From positions 1 through 48,494 of the forward strand of contig JAJPXP010000027.1 of assembly GCA_021205365.1 (NCBI GenBank): a DNA stretch of 48,494 nucleotides, read 5' to 3'. A program made the translations under genes and the position numbers. This document shows positions 35,384 through 41,776 of the stretch, piece after piece. Numbering within the stretch: the stretch's first letter is position 1; every line of letters starts with the position of its first letter. This DNA is from Clostridia bacterium. GTDB lineage: Bacteria; Bacillota; Clostridia; Oscillospirales; Butyricicoccaceae. The notes beneath the pieces were generated by a model, which had not been told where the DNA came from, ran no database searches, and worked only from the letters and a program-made list of their open reading frames with translations.

Positions 35384-36055
35384 TTATCGAAATTCGTTCA
35401 GTTCTGCATCATAGACCATCAGATGATGATAATTTGCACCATCCGGCTCCAGTTCCGGCAGCTCACGGATAATTGTTTTGGTCAAATATTCCGGGCTGAG
35501 ATTATTATTTCCTGCGCCCAGAATAGCATAGCAGCGCACGCAATCCGTATCCGATTCCAATGAGAAGCCGCAGATGTAATCCTTTATGTTGACTTCCTTT
35601 TCCCCACGCTTGGACTTCTTCATAATAAGAATCTCATCACGGGCAAAAAGCGCGTTTACCTTTTCACAAAAATCCTTCGGCACGCCATTGTCAAATTCCC
35701 AGGTGATCTCAAACTTGGAATAGGCAATATCACGGACCTTACGGCCCCTGCCATTTTCAACGGAGTAAATCTCCTGCACGGAAATACCCGCCGGACAGAC
35801 GGCATTCATATGCTCCACTGCATCCGCGGGAATCTGCTCTGCCGTGCAGTTGAAGTCGAGAAATTCCCATTCACCAGAGTATCCGGTGGAAAGCGGCAAC
35901 GCAATGGAAATATAAATATGCTGATTAAAGCCTTCTGTATACCAGACGGGCAGATGTGCACGGGAAATGATACGCTGCATGCAGTGCATCAGATCCAGAT
36001 GGGAAATATAAGCCGCCTCATCGGTCTTTGAGAAACGCATTCTTGCTTTAAACAT
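35384..36055 (-). CDS. DUF2344 / TIGR03936 radical-SAM-associated protein
   Basis: Protein of 223 aa of unknown function that nearly always neighbours the TIGR03960 radical SAM protein. The conserved N-terminus R-M-R-F-S-K-T-D-E-A-A-Y-I-S-H-L-D-L-M and the F-N-Q-H-I-Y-I-S-I-A-L-P-L-S-T-G motif are present. The ATG at 36055 overlaps the end of the radical SAM gene by 8 bp, so both are probably produced together. A GTG three codons upstream is an alternative start. It is inferred to work with its partner in RNA or cofactor modification. Confidence 0.88.
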   Translation of the reverse strand: MFKARMRFSKTDEAAYISHLDLMHCMQRIISRAHLPVWYTEGFNQHIYISIALPLSTGYSGEWEFLDFNCTAEQIPADAVEHMNAVCPAGISVQEIYSVENGRGRKVRDIAYSKFEITWEFDNGVPKDFCEKVNALFARDEILIMKKSKRGEKEVNIKDYICGFSLESDTDCVRCYAILGAGNNNLSPEYLTKTIIRELPELEPDGANYHHLMVYDAELNEFR

Positions 36056-37889
36056 GGCATGCACATCCTTTCATCAGGCTGGCAGCGCCGCATCCTGCAC
36101 ATTTCTCCAGACAGGACGGTGTCGGCTCTGCGCGGCGGGAGCGCTCCCATTCCCGTTTGAGATGCTCCTTGGTTGTTCCGCAACCGATATGATCCCATGG
36201 AAATACTTCATCCAGCGGACGCTGGCGGTTCGCATAAAAGGCAGGGTCGATTCCACACACGCGGAATGCTTCCATCCACTTATCCAATGAGAAGCAGTCC
36301 TCCCAGCCGTCCATCTTGCAGCCGGATTTCCATGCGGTATACAGCACTTCAGCGGTCTTGCGGTCACCACGGGCGAATACGCCCTCCAGATAGCTGGTAT
36401 CCGATGCATGCCAGCGGAAGGTAACATTTTTAGTTTTCATGACCGTACGCAGATAGGCTGTCTTTTCGTCCAGCTCTTCTTTGGTTGCTTGCGCATCCCA
36501 CTGAAATGGGGTCTGCGGCTTCGGCACAAAGCAGGAGGTGGACGCCGTAATTTTAACACCTCGTGCACGGTTTGGCGTGTTCATGCGCCAACAATACGCG
36601 ATATTGCGGCACAACTGCGACATTTCATCAAAATCTTCATTGGTTTCGGTCGGCAGGCCCATCATAAAATACAACTTGACATTGTTCCACCCGCCTTGAA
36701 AAGCGTACGTACATGCCTGAATGAGATCATCTTCCGTAATATTTTTATTGATAACGTCACGCAGGCGCTGGCTTCCAGCTTCTGCCGCGAAGGTCAGTCC
36801 ACTCTTGCGCACCTTCTGCACCCGTTCCATCAGTTCCATGCTAAAAGAGTCAGCACGCAGGGACGGCAAAGACAGACTGACACGGCGTTCCTCGCAGATA
36901 TCCAGCAGATTTTCTGCCAGCTCTGGCAACTCTGAATAGTCGCTGGTAGACAGCGAAGACAAGGAAATCTCCTCATAACCGGAATGATCCAATACCGCCT
37001 TTGCCTGTTTGAGCAGGACTTCCGCACTCTTCTTACGCAGTGGGCGGTATGTGTGTCCCGCCTGGCAGAAACGGCAGCCGCGGGGACATCCGCGGAACAG
37101 CTCAACCATTGCGCGGTCAAACACGATTTCTGTAGATGGAACCACAAAGGATTCCGGAAAATACATATTGTCCAGATCCTGCACGATACGCTTCTGGACA
37201 AATGCCGGAGCACCGTCCTTCGGTATAACTGCCTTAACTGTGCCATCTTCGTTATACGTGACATCATACAAGGATGGTACATATACGCCTTGAATATGGC
37301 AGGCCTTGCGAAGGAACTCCTCCTTTGTCCACCCTTCCCGCTTTGCCTGACGGTACATGTCAGTAAATTCGACCATGATTTCCTCGCCGTCACCGATCTG
37401 GAAAGCATCCACGAACGGAGCCAGCGGTTCCGGATTATATGCACACGGGCCTCCGCAGATAACCAGATTTTTCAGTGTCTTACGGTCACTGGAACGGACA
37501 GGGATGCCGCCGAGATCCAGCATATTCAGAATATTGGTAAAGGACAGCTCATACTGCAGCGTAAATGCTATAATGTCCAGTTCTGTAATGCTGTCACCAC
37601 TTTCCAGTCCGTAAAGCGGAATGCCAGCTTTTCGCATTTCTTCTTCCATATCAATCCATGGAGCAAAAACCCGCTCACACCAGATGCCTTCCTGATGGTT
37701 CAGAAGTCCATACAGAATGCGGCTTCCAAGATGGGACATTCCCACTTCATAGGTATCCGGAAAACACATGCCGAAACGCAGGTCCACATTTTCCTTGTCT
37801 TTTACAATCGAACCCCATTCGCCGCCAACATAGCGTGCAGGCTTCTGTACACGCGGAAGTATACGCTTGAGCTTCCGAGAGAGCTTCAT
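36048..37889 (-). CDS. TIGR03960 family B12-binding/radical SAM protein
   Basis: Large radical SAM protein of 613 aa. The N-terminal region (about 30-200) resembles a degenerate cobalamin-binding domain (F-P-D-T-Y-E-V-G-M-S-H-L-G). The radical SAM cluster motif is C-P-R-G-C-R-F-C near residue 275, with A-E-A-G-S-Q and a G-L-P-T-E-T motif later. A cysteine-rich tail (C-L-E-K-C-A-G-C-G-A-A) may hold another metal site. Its reaction is not established. In many Firmicutes this pair is next to rplU and RNase G; here it heads the miaB-mutS run. Confidence 0.9.
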   Translation of the reverse strand: MKLSRKLKRILPRVQKPARYVGGEWGSIVKDKENVDLRFGMCFPDTYEVGMSHLGSRILYGLLNHQEGIWCERVFAPWIDMEEEMRKAGIPLYGLESGDSITELDIIAFTLQYELSFTNILNMLDLGGIPVRSSDRKTLKNLVICGGPCAYNPEPLAPFVDAFQIGDGEEIMVEFTDMYRQAKREGWTKEEFLRKACHIQGVYVPSLYDVTYNEDGTVKAVIPKDGAPAFVQKRIVQDLDNMYFPESFVVPSTEIVFDRAMVELFRGCPRGCRFCQAGHTYRPLRKKSAEVLLKQAKAVLDHSGYEEISLSSLSTSDYSELPELAENLLDICEERRVSLSLPSLRADSFSMELMERVQKVRKSGLTFAAEAGSQRLRDVINKNITEDDLIQACTYAFQGGWNNVKLYFMMGLPTETNEDFDEMSQLCRNIAYCWRMNTPNRARGVKITASTSCFVPKPQTPFQWDAQATKEELDEKTAYLRTVMKTKNVTFRWHASDTSYLEGVFARGDRKTAEVLYTAWKSGCKMDGWEDCFSLDKWMEAFRVCGIDPAFYANRQRPLDEVFPWDHIGCGTTKEHLKREWERSRRAEPTPSCLEKCAGCGAASLMKGCACHV

Positions 37890-37904
37890 AAAGTTACCTC
37901 ATTT

Positions 37905-37965
37905 TTATTATTGATTGGTTCCAAAAGAAAGGAGCTCTACGATCGGAGAGGACCGAAGAGCCCGC
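37905..37965 (-). terminator. Terminator of the coiled-coil protein gene
   Basis: Imperfect stem GGGCTCTTCGG...CCGATCGTAGAGCTCC on the minus strand followed by TTTCTTTTGG, about 30 bp after the gene. Confidence 0.65.
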
Positions 37966-37992
37966 TTTTGCAGGTTTCAGGTGAATCAGCAA

Positions 37993-38871
37993 TTATTCAG
38001 CGTCCGCAGTTTCCTCTTCCTCCGGATCACCGAAAATACGCTTATGGCGTTCATAATCCGAACGACGTTCCAGATAAGCATGTTCCAAACGCAGCGTTTC
38101 CTTCAGCAGAGTTTCCAACTCAGATGCATATGCAGTCAATTCATCAATCGCACCTAGCTTTGCAAAGGACACAATCTTTAAGTACTTATTGGTTGCCAGA
38201 TGCAGCCTGACTTGTGCGCGATTCAGTTCGCCGTAGGTCATTTCATTGATGATCTGCTGCAGCTCTGCACGCAGTCCCAGTGTCATCAGCTGGAATACCA
38301 CGCGGTCAGCCGGAACAATCAGACGTGCTTCATAACGTGTAAGCAGCTGCTCCAACAGCTTGTTGTTCGCTTCGTGCATCTTATGCAGGTCTTCCATCTT
38401 GTAAGAATGCATTTTCAGTCCAACAGATTCCTCTGTCAGACGCAGTTCTTCCAATTCTTCCGGTGTGATATCAATATCTTCTGGCACAGCTGACGCACTA
38501 TATCGTGTGATTGCCGCACGCATTGCCTTGTAGAGGTTTGCCATGCAGTAAACCTGACGTTCGCAGTCTTCAAAATGTACTTTTGCCTTTTTCAGCTTGT
38601 CTTCGATCTGTTCAAGCTTTTGTGCAGCCTGCTTTTCCTGTCCGGCAAACTCATCCATGATCGCCTGCCGTTCCGCAGTCGTCTGCTTGTGAATGGCAAT
38701 GATAATGTCATCCTGTTTGGCAATCGTTGCGTCACGTGCAGCAAGCTCCAACTCAGCTTCTGCCAGCTTTTCCTGCAGTTCCCGCAGGTGTTCTTTTGCC
38801 TCTGCAATCTGCGCATTGGTAGATTCCAAGGATTCCTTTGCGCTAAACAGTTCTTTCATGCTCTCAAACAT
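37993..38871 (-). CDS. Unrecognised coiled-coil protein
   Basis: I do not recognise this 292-aa protein. The first 95 residues are a charged heptad-type coiled coil (E-A-K-E-H-L-R-E-L-Q-E-K-L and similar). A globular helical part follows (Y-C-M-A-N-L-Y-K-A-M-R-A-A-I, R-Y-E-A-R-L-I-V-P-A-D-R-V-V-F-Q-L). A second helical segment carries the N-K-Y-L-K-I-V-S-F-A-K-L-G-A-I-D-E-L block and an acidic tail (E-E-E-E-T-A-D-A-E). No signal peptide, transmembrane helix or metal motif is seen. It is a single-gene unit with its own promoter and terminator, between the housekeeping run and the interrupted gene. A cytoplasmic structural or partitioning role is possible but not shown. Confidence 0.75.
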   Translation of the reverse strand: MFESMKELFSAKESLESTNAQIAEAKEHLRELQEKLAEAELELAARDATIAKQDDIIIAIHKQTTAERQAIMDEFAGQEKQAAQKLEQIEDKLKKAKVHFEDCERQVYCMANLYKAMRAAITRYSASAVPEDIDITPEELEELRLTEESVGLKMHSYKMEDLHKMHEANNKLLEQLLTRYEARLIVPADRVVFQLMTLGLRAELQQIINEMTYGELNRAQVRLHLATNKYLKIVSFAKLGAIDELTAYASELETLLKETLRLEHAYLERRSDYERHKRIFGDPEEEETADAE

Positions 38872-38943
38872 GCGATATCTCCTATCTATCCGGACAACGC
38901 CGTCGTGTCATTCGAAATTACATTTCAAAATAAAATCAAAGTT

Positions 38944-38972
38944 ATTGTACTACTTATACCGGAATTTCGCAA
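38944..38972 (-). promoter_or_regulatory. Promoter of the coiled-coil protein gene
   Basis: On the minus strand TTGCGA (38972-38967) and TACAAT (38949-38944), 17-bp spacer, about 73 bp before the start codon. Confidence 0.6.
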
Positions 38973-38993
38973 TAGTTTTGCAAAATTCCAGCG

Positions 38994-39020
38994 AAAAAGC
39001 CGGAGATTTTTCTCCGGCTT
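38994..39020 (-). terminator. Terminator of the interrupted cysteine-rich gene
   Basis: GCCGGAGA / TCTCCGGC stem (38999-39018) with a T4 loop; on the minus strand it is followed by TTTTTCGC. It lies 28 bp after the stop of the C-terminal fragment, so the gene still has its normal 3' end. Confidence 0.85.
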
Positions 39021-39047
39021 CCTCTGTTTTCGTCATTTCTCCAATAG

Positions 39048-39506
39048 TCAGCCGCGGTGCTGCTGGTTTCTGTGACCTTCTTCATGGTGCTGTTTTTTAT
39101 CTTCACAGCCACATCCAAAGTCCGGCTTCGGGCATTCCTTGCCCTTGTTATCCCGCGGGAAAAATTCATCCACAGGGAAATCAAACCGTTCAAACATCTC
39201 ACACGGATCTTCGGCCTCGCAGTTTCCGCCGCTGCAGCTGCATTCCTTGGCAGGCATGCAGATATCATATGCAGGCATCAGCAGCTGAATATCGCGTTCC
39301 AGACGGATGATGGAAAACTGTCCCAACGTGACGAACAATTTTCTGACATTGTTGTCGAGAATAATATCATCGCCAAACATGCAGCCAAGGGATTCGGGTA
39401 CTTCGTTCAGATCGCAGCAGCAGCCGCACCGGCAATCCGGCTCGACAATCTTTGCAGACAATATCAGTGGGTCAAGTGTTTCTATTTGTGCCGCAAGCTT
39501 TTCCAT
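39048..39506 (-). CDS. C-terminal part of an interrupted cysteine-rich clostridial protein
   Basis: A possible 152-aa product starting M-E-K-L-A-A-Q, but only residues from E-T-L-D-P (39482 downward, 144 aa) look native. It is rich in cysteine (D-C-R-C-G-C-C-C-D-L), contains L-F-V-T-L-G-Q-F-S-I-I-R-L-E-R and A-Y-D-I-C-M-P-A-K-E-C, and ends in a Gly/His/Gln tail. As I recall, these blocks are the second half of a conserved clostridial protein of about 290 aa whose first half is found at 40942-41350. The ATG at 39506 has no good ribosome binding site and lies inside the recombinase gene, so this fragment is probably not translated alone. Function unknown; Cys-rich composition would suit a spore or metal-related structural role. 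Confidence 0.7.
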   Translation of the reverse strand: MEKLAAQIETLDPLILSAKIVEPDCRCGCCCDLNEVPESLGCMFGDDIILDNNVRKLFVTLGQFSIIRLERDIQLLMPAYDICMPAKECSCSGGNCEAEDPCEMFERFDFPVDEFFPRDNKGKECPKPDFGCGCEDKKQHHEEGHRNQQHRG

Positions 39507-40353
39507 AGAGCTTTCGCCTGCGCTCCCGTTCTGTTTGCACAGCCTGAAAATCCCGCTGTGAAACAATTGCCCATTCCGGACGGTAATGATAATAATGCTC
39601 TGCTTCTGGCAAATTCTGGACGGTGCCATCAAGGAAATCGGTTACTGTACTCTTGTGATTTACCAGAATACCGCAATAAATTGGATTTTGCAGACATCGC
39701 CGAACACCGCGGGAATCCCACTTCTTCCCCTTTTTTGTCCGATGACCTTGTTCATTCAACCGTGTAGCAATATATGCTGTCCCTTCTCCATCCAGATAAG
39801 CAGAATATATCTGTTGTATCACATCTGCTTCTTCAGGATTTCTGCGCAGATGAAAATTGTCCACACGGTCATATCCATATAAAAACGGTGGTACCCTTCC
39901 TTTTTTTGCATTGATATCCTTGCCGAATTTGATACGCTTGGACAGGTTTGCGCTTTCCTCCTGTGCCAGAGAAGCATAAACTGTCAGGATAAACTCGGAT
40001 TCCCCAAGGCTTTCCTGACCACAGGAAATAAAACGCACGGAAATTCCCAGTTTTTTCAATGTTCGAATTGCCTGCAGACAATCTACGGTGTTGCGTGCAA
40101 ACCGCGAGATGTCCTTTACCACCAGAAGATCAAACATATCTTTTTCCGCGTCCTCCAGCATTCGCAGAAACTGTTCCCGATGATGCAGCTGTCTTCCGGA
40201 AACACCTTCATCTGCATACACAGCAGCCAGCTTCATCCCTTCCTTCTCTGCATATTCTGCAAAAAATTCCTTCTGATGTGACAGACTATCCAGCTGGGCT
40301 TCCTTTTTGGTCGAAACGCGACAGTAGGCAGCCATCCGTAAAATCTGCTTCAC
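39472..40353 (-). CDS. Serine recombinase (resolvase + recombinase domains, short form)
   Basis: Site-specific recombinase of 293 aa. The resolvase catalytic domain begins A-A-Y-C-R-V-S-T with catalytic S14 and contains D-E-G-V-S-G and the V-K-D-I-S-R-F-A-R-N motif. The 'recombinase' DNA-binding domain starts near P-P-F-L-Y-G-Y-D-R. It stops near residue 290, just before the zinc-ribbon and coiled-coil part that large serine recombinases (450-550 aa) normally have. GAAGGAGGG precedes a GTG start. Its last four codons cross the left junction (TCTA, 39481-39484): the stop is supplied by flanking host DNA, and by element DNA in a circular form. It probably catalysed integration and excision of the surrounding 1.46-kb element; current activity is unknown. 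Confidence 0.85.
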   Translation of the reverse strand: MKQILRMAAYCRVSTKKEAQLDSLSHQKEFFAEYAEKEGMKLAAVYADEGVSGRQLHHREQFLRMLEDAEKDMFDLLVVKDISRFARNTVDCLQAIRTLKKLGISVRFISCGQESLGESEFILTVYASLAQEESANLSKRIKFGKDINAKKGRVPPFLYGYDRVDNFHLRRNPEEADVIQQIYSAYLDGEGTAYIATRLNEQGHRTKKGKKWDSRGVRRCLQNPIYCGILVNHKSTVTDFLDGTVQNLPEAEHYYHYRPEWAIVSQRDFQAVQTERERRRKLYGKACGTNRNT

Positions 40354-40392
40354 AGAAATCCCTCCTTCTCCATTTGTATATGCAAATCAGCA

Positions 40393-40421
40393 TTGCGTTT
40401 TGATATAAAATAGCCTACAAT
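40393..40421 (+). promoter_or_regulatory. Promoter of the MutT-like gene
   Basis: TTGCGT (40393-40398) and TACAAT (40416-40421), 17-bp spacer, about 29 bp before the ATG. It lies in the divergent gap to the recombinase. Confidence 0.55.
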
Positions 40422-40449
40422 ATCAGAAGAAAGAAGATGATTTTTATCT

Positions 40450-40926
40450 ATGCGAAACACTACATTGATTTATATTGAACAAAATGGAAAGTATCTGATG
40501 CTGCACCGCACCAAAAAGAAAAATGATCAGAGTCATGATAAATGGCTGGGAATCGGCGGCAAATTCGAGGATAAAGAAAGCCCGGAGGATTGCATCCTGC
40601 GTGAAACGAAAGAAGAAACTGGTCTGATACTGACAGATTATCGCTACCGTGGCATCGTCACGTTTGTTTCGGATATCTGGGAAACAGAATATATGCATTT
40701 ATTTACTGCTGACGGTTTTTCCGGCGATTTAATCGAATGTGCGGAAGGCGATCTGCAATGGATTTCTCAGGACAAACTGCTTTCTCTCCCCATGTGGGAA
40801 GGCGACAAAATTTTTTTAAGGCTGCTGTTTGATAAAAAACAGCCGTTTTTCTCTCTCAAGCTGATCTATGAAGGCGATAAACTTACCTGTGCAGCCAAAG
40901 ACGGTATTCCGCTGAAAATGACATAA
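40450..40926 (+). CDS. MutT/8-oxo-dGTP diphosphatase-type Nudix hydrolase
   Basis: Nudix hydrolase of 158 aa. The start M-R-N-T-T-L-I-Y-I-E and the early L-M-L-H-R-T-K-K-K-N-D block are typical of the clostridial and bacillal 8-oxo-dGTP diphosphatase group. The Nudix box G-G-K-F-E-D-K-E...R-E-T-K-E-E-T-G-L is intact at about residues 36-58. It probably sanitises oxidised nucleotides, but the substrate is not proven. It lies within the 1.46-kb element, divergent from the recombinase, and ends 13 bp before the right junction. It is the only cargo gene. Confidence 0.88.
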   Translation: MRNTTLIYIEQNGKYLMLHRTKKKNDQSHDKWLGIGGKFEDKESPEDCILRETKEETGLILTDYRYRGIVTFVSDIWETEYMHLFTADGFSGDLIECAEGDLQWISQDKLLSLPMWEGDKIFLRLLFDKKQPFFSLKLIYEGDKLTCAAKDGIPLKMT

Positions 40927-41376
40927 TATTTTACGATTCTCTACGGCATAAGTATCAACAACTGCCTCTGGCTTGTTTGTGCGTTCGATCGTCTTCGGAT
41001 TCGGGGAGCCCGACTGAGATGAGAAAATACGTACAGTTCCCTCACTGCCGTACAGAATTGCACGCTTATCAAAATACGCAAGGCCGCAGAGATCCTGCAT
41101 TCTGCCACATCCCGCATTTACCTCAACAAAAATCTTATAAAAATATCGGACATCTACACTAAAGAATCCACGGTTGAAATCTACTGGCTGCACATCAATA
41201 TCAACCCAGAGCAGTTCTGCCCGCCGGGGCTTCACATTTGTAGAATGTTCCAGAAGTTCCTGTGACTGCCGGGTCAGATAAACCCGCAAATCCTGAATGC
41301 ATTCTTTCGAACGGCAAGCATCATACACTTTTTTTGTAAAGTAATAAATGATACACTTAAAATTACCCGCGATCAT
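40816..41376 (-). pseudogene. N-terminal/middle part of the interrupted cysteine-rich protein (broken at both ends)
   Basis: The open frame gives 186 aa, but only about residues 14-145 look native. They run from K-K-V-Y-D-A-C-R-S-K-E-C-I-Q-D-L-R-V-Y-L through F-N-R-G-F-F-S-V-D-V-R-Y-F-Y and Y-F-D-K-R-A-I-L-Y-G-S-E-G-T to P-E-A-V-V-D-T-Y-A-V (ending at 40942). After that the frame enters the 1.46-kb element and lies antisense to the Nudix gene. At the other end, the upstream codons (M-I-A-G-N-F-K) run through a terminator hairpin (41365-41400) with no ribosome binding site, so the true N-terminus is missing here. The missing C-terminal half is at 39048-39482. Whether the gene is restored by excision or is simply dead cannot be told from sequence. 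Confidence 0.7.
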
Positions 41377-41404
41377 GATTGGAGTTTCATGATCGCGGGT
41401 TTTG
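41365..41404. terminator. Bidirectional terminator hairpin between the interrupted gene and the RHH gene
   Basis: Perfect 14-bp stem ACCCGCGATCATGA / TCATGATCGCGGGT with 8-nt loop. It is followed by TTTT on the plus strand and TAATTTT on the minus strand. It probably ends the RHH transcript and may mark the border of the integrated element. Confidence 0.75.
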
Positions 41405-41405
41405 C

Positions 41406-41597
41406 CTATTTTCTTTTCTCCCGTTCTATCTTTTCGTGTACAGCGTCTAGGATAAATTGATTTACGCTTAATCCAGCGGCTTGGGCTGTGGCTTGTATAA
41501 TAGCTTTTTCTCCCAACGGCACACGAAACTTTACATCTTCCAGTTTCTTCAAATAGCGTTCGTTGGATACTTTGCGCTGTTTATAATGTTCTGTCAC
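41406..41597 (-). CDS. Ribbon-helix-helix (Arc/CopG-like) DNA-binding protein
   Basis: Small basic protein of about 63 aa with a ribbon-helix-helix pattern: K-F-R-V-P-L-G-E-K forms the ribbon, then A-I-I-Q-A-T-A-Q-A-A-G-L-S-V-N-Q-F-I-L-D-A-V gives two helices. The GTG at 41597 is 6 bp after GAGGTG; an ATG three codons upstream (41603) is the alternative. It is transcribed divergently from the tyrosine integrase across 180 bp that hold three related palindromes (TACATGG type), likely its own operators. One overlaps the probable -35 region of this gene and another lies in the integrase promoter, so it probably represses both. Confidence 0.8.
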   Translation of the reverse strand: MTEHYKQRKVSNERYLKKLEDVKFRVPLGEKAIIQATAQAAGLSVNQFILDAVHEKIEREKRK

Positions 41598-41634
41598 TTG
41601 CATCACCTCAAAATTATAATATCATAATTTCATT

Positions 41635-41650
41635 TACATGGAATCATGTA
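41635..41650. promoter_or_regulatory. Operator-like palindrome 1 (RHH promoter side)
   Basis: TACATG-gaat-CATGTA, upstream of the TATAAT-like box (about 41617-41622, minus strand) of the RHH gene. Confidence 0.6.
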
Positions 41651-41660
41651 TGATGCACAA

Positions 41661-41675
41661 ATTACATGGTTCCAT
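41661..41675. promoter_or_regulatory. Operator-like site 2 (middle half-conserved copy)
   Basis: ATTACATGGTTCCAT, identical over 15 bp to the core of palindrome 3 but lacking the outer right-arm bases. Confidence 0.55.
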
Positions 41676-41693
41676 TTTTGGTGAGTTTGCGAA

Positions 41694-41722
41694 TTGTATT
41701 ACATGGTTCCATGTAATACAAT
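41694..41722 (+). promoter_or_regulatory. Integrase promoter with a palindromic operator filling its spacer
   Basis: TTGTAT (41694-41699) and TACAAT (41717-41722), 17-bp spacer. A perfect palindrome with 11-bp arms (GTATTACATGG / CCATGTAATAC, 41696-41719) spans the spacer and reaches into both boxes. A bound repressor would block polymerase directly. Confidence 0.75.
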
Positions 41723-41776
41723 GAAGTCATTCTACAAGAAAGGGAACGTCAAACATAGAATTAAGGAGCTGATTAC

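Larger units (their letters stand above)
39481..40943 (-). mobile_element. 1.46-kb serine-recombinase element interrupting a cysteine-rich gene (skin-like)
   Basis: Bounded by TCTA at 39481-39484 and at 40940-40943 (4-bp direct repeat, 1,459 bp apart). It contains only the serine recombinase (minus) and a MutT-like Nudix gene (plus). The flanking minus-strand frames have the same codon phase at the repeat (gta/gag on one side, ata/gaa on the other), so removal rejoins them in frame as A-V-E-T-L-D-P. The boundary is deduced from the protein halves and the frame, not from long repeats. Confidence 0.7.

Noticed and set aside
36984-38210. Plus-strand open frame opposite the radical SAM gene and the coiled-coil gene
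   Set aside because: Crosses a terminator and two real minus-strand genes; no ribosome binding site.
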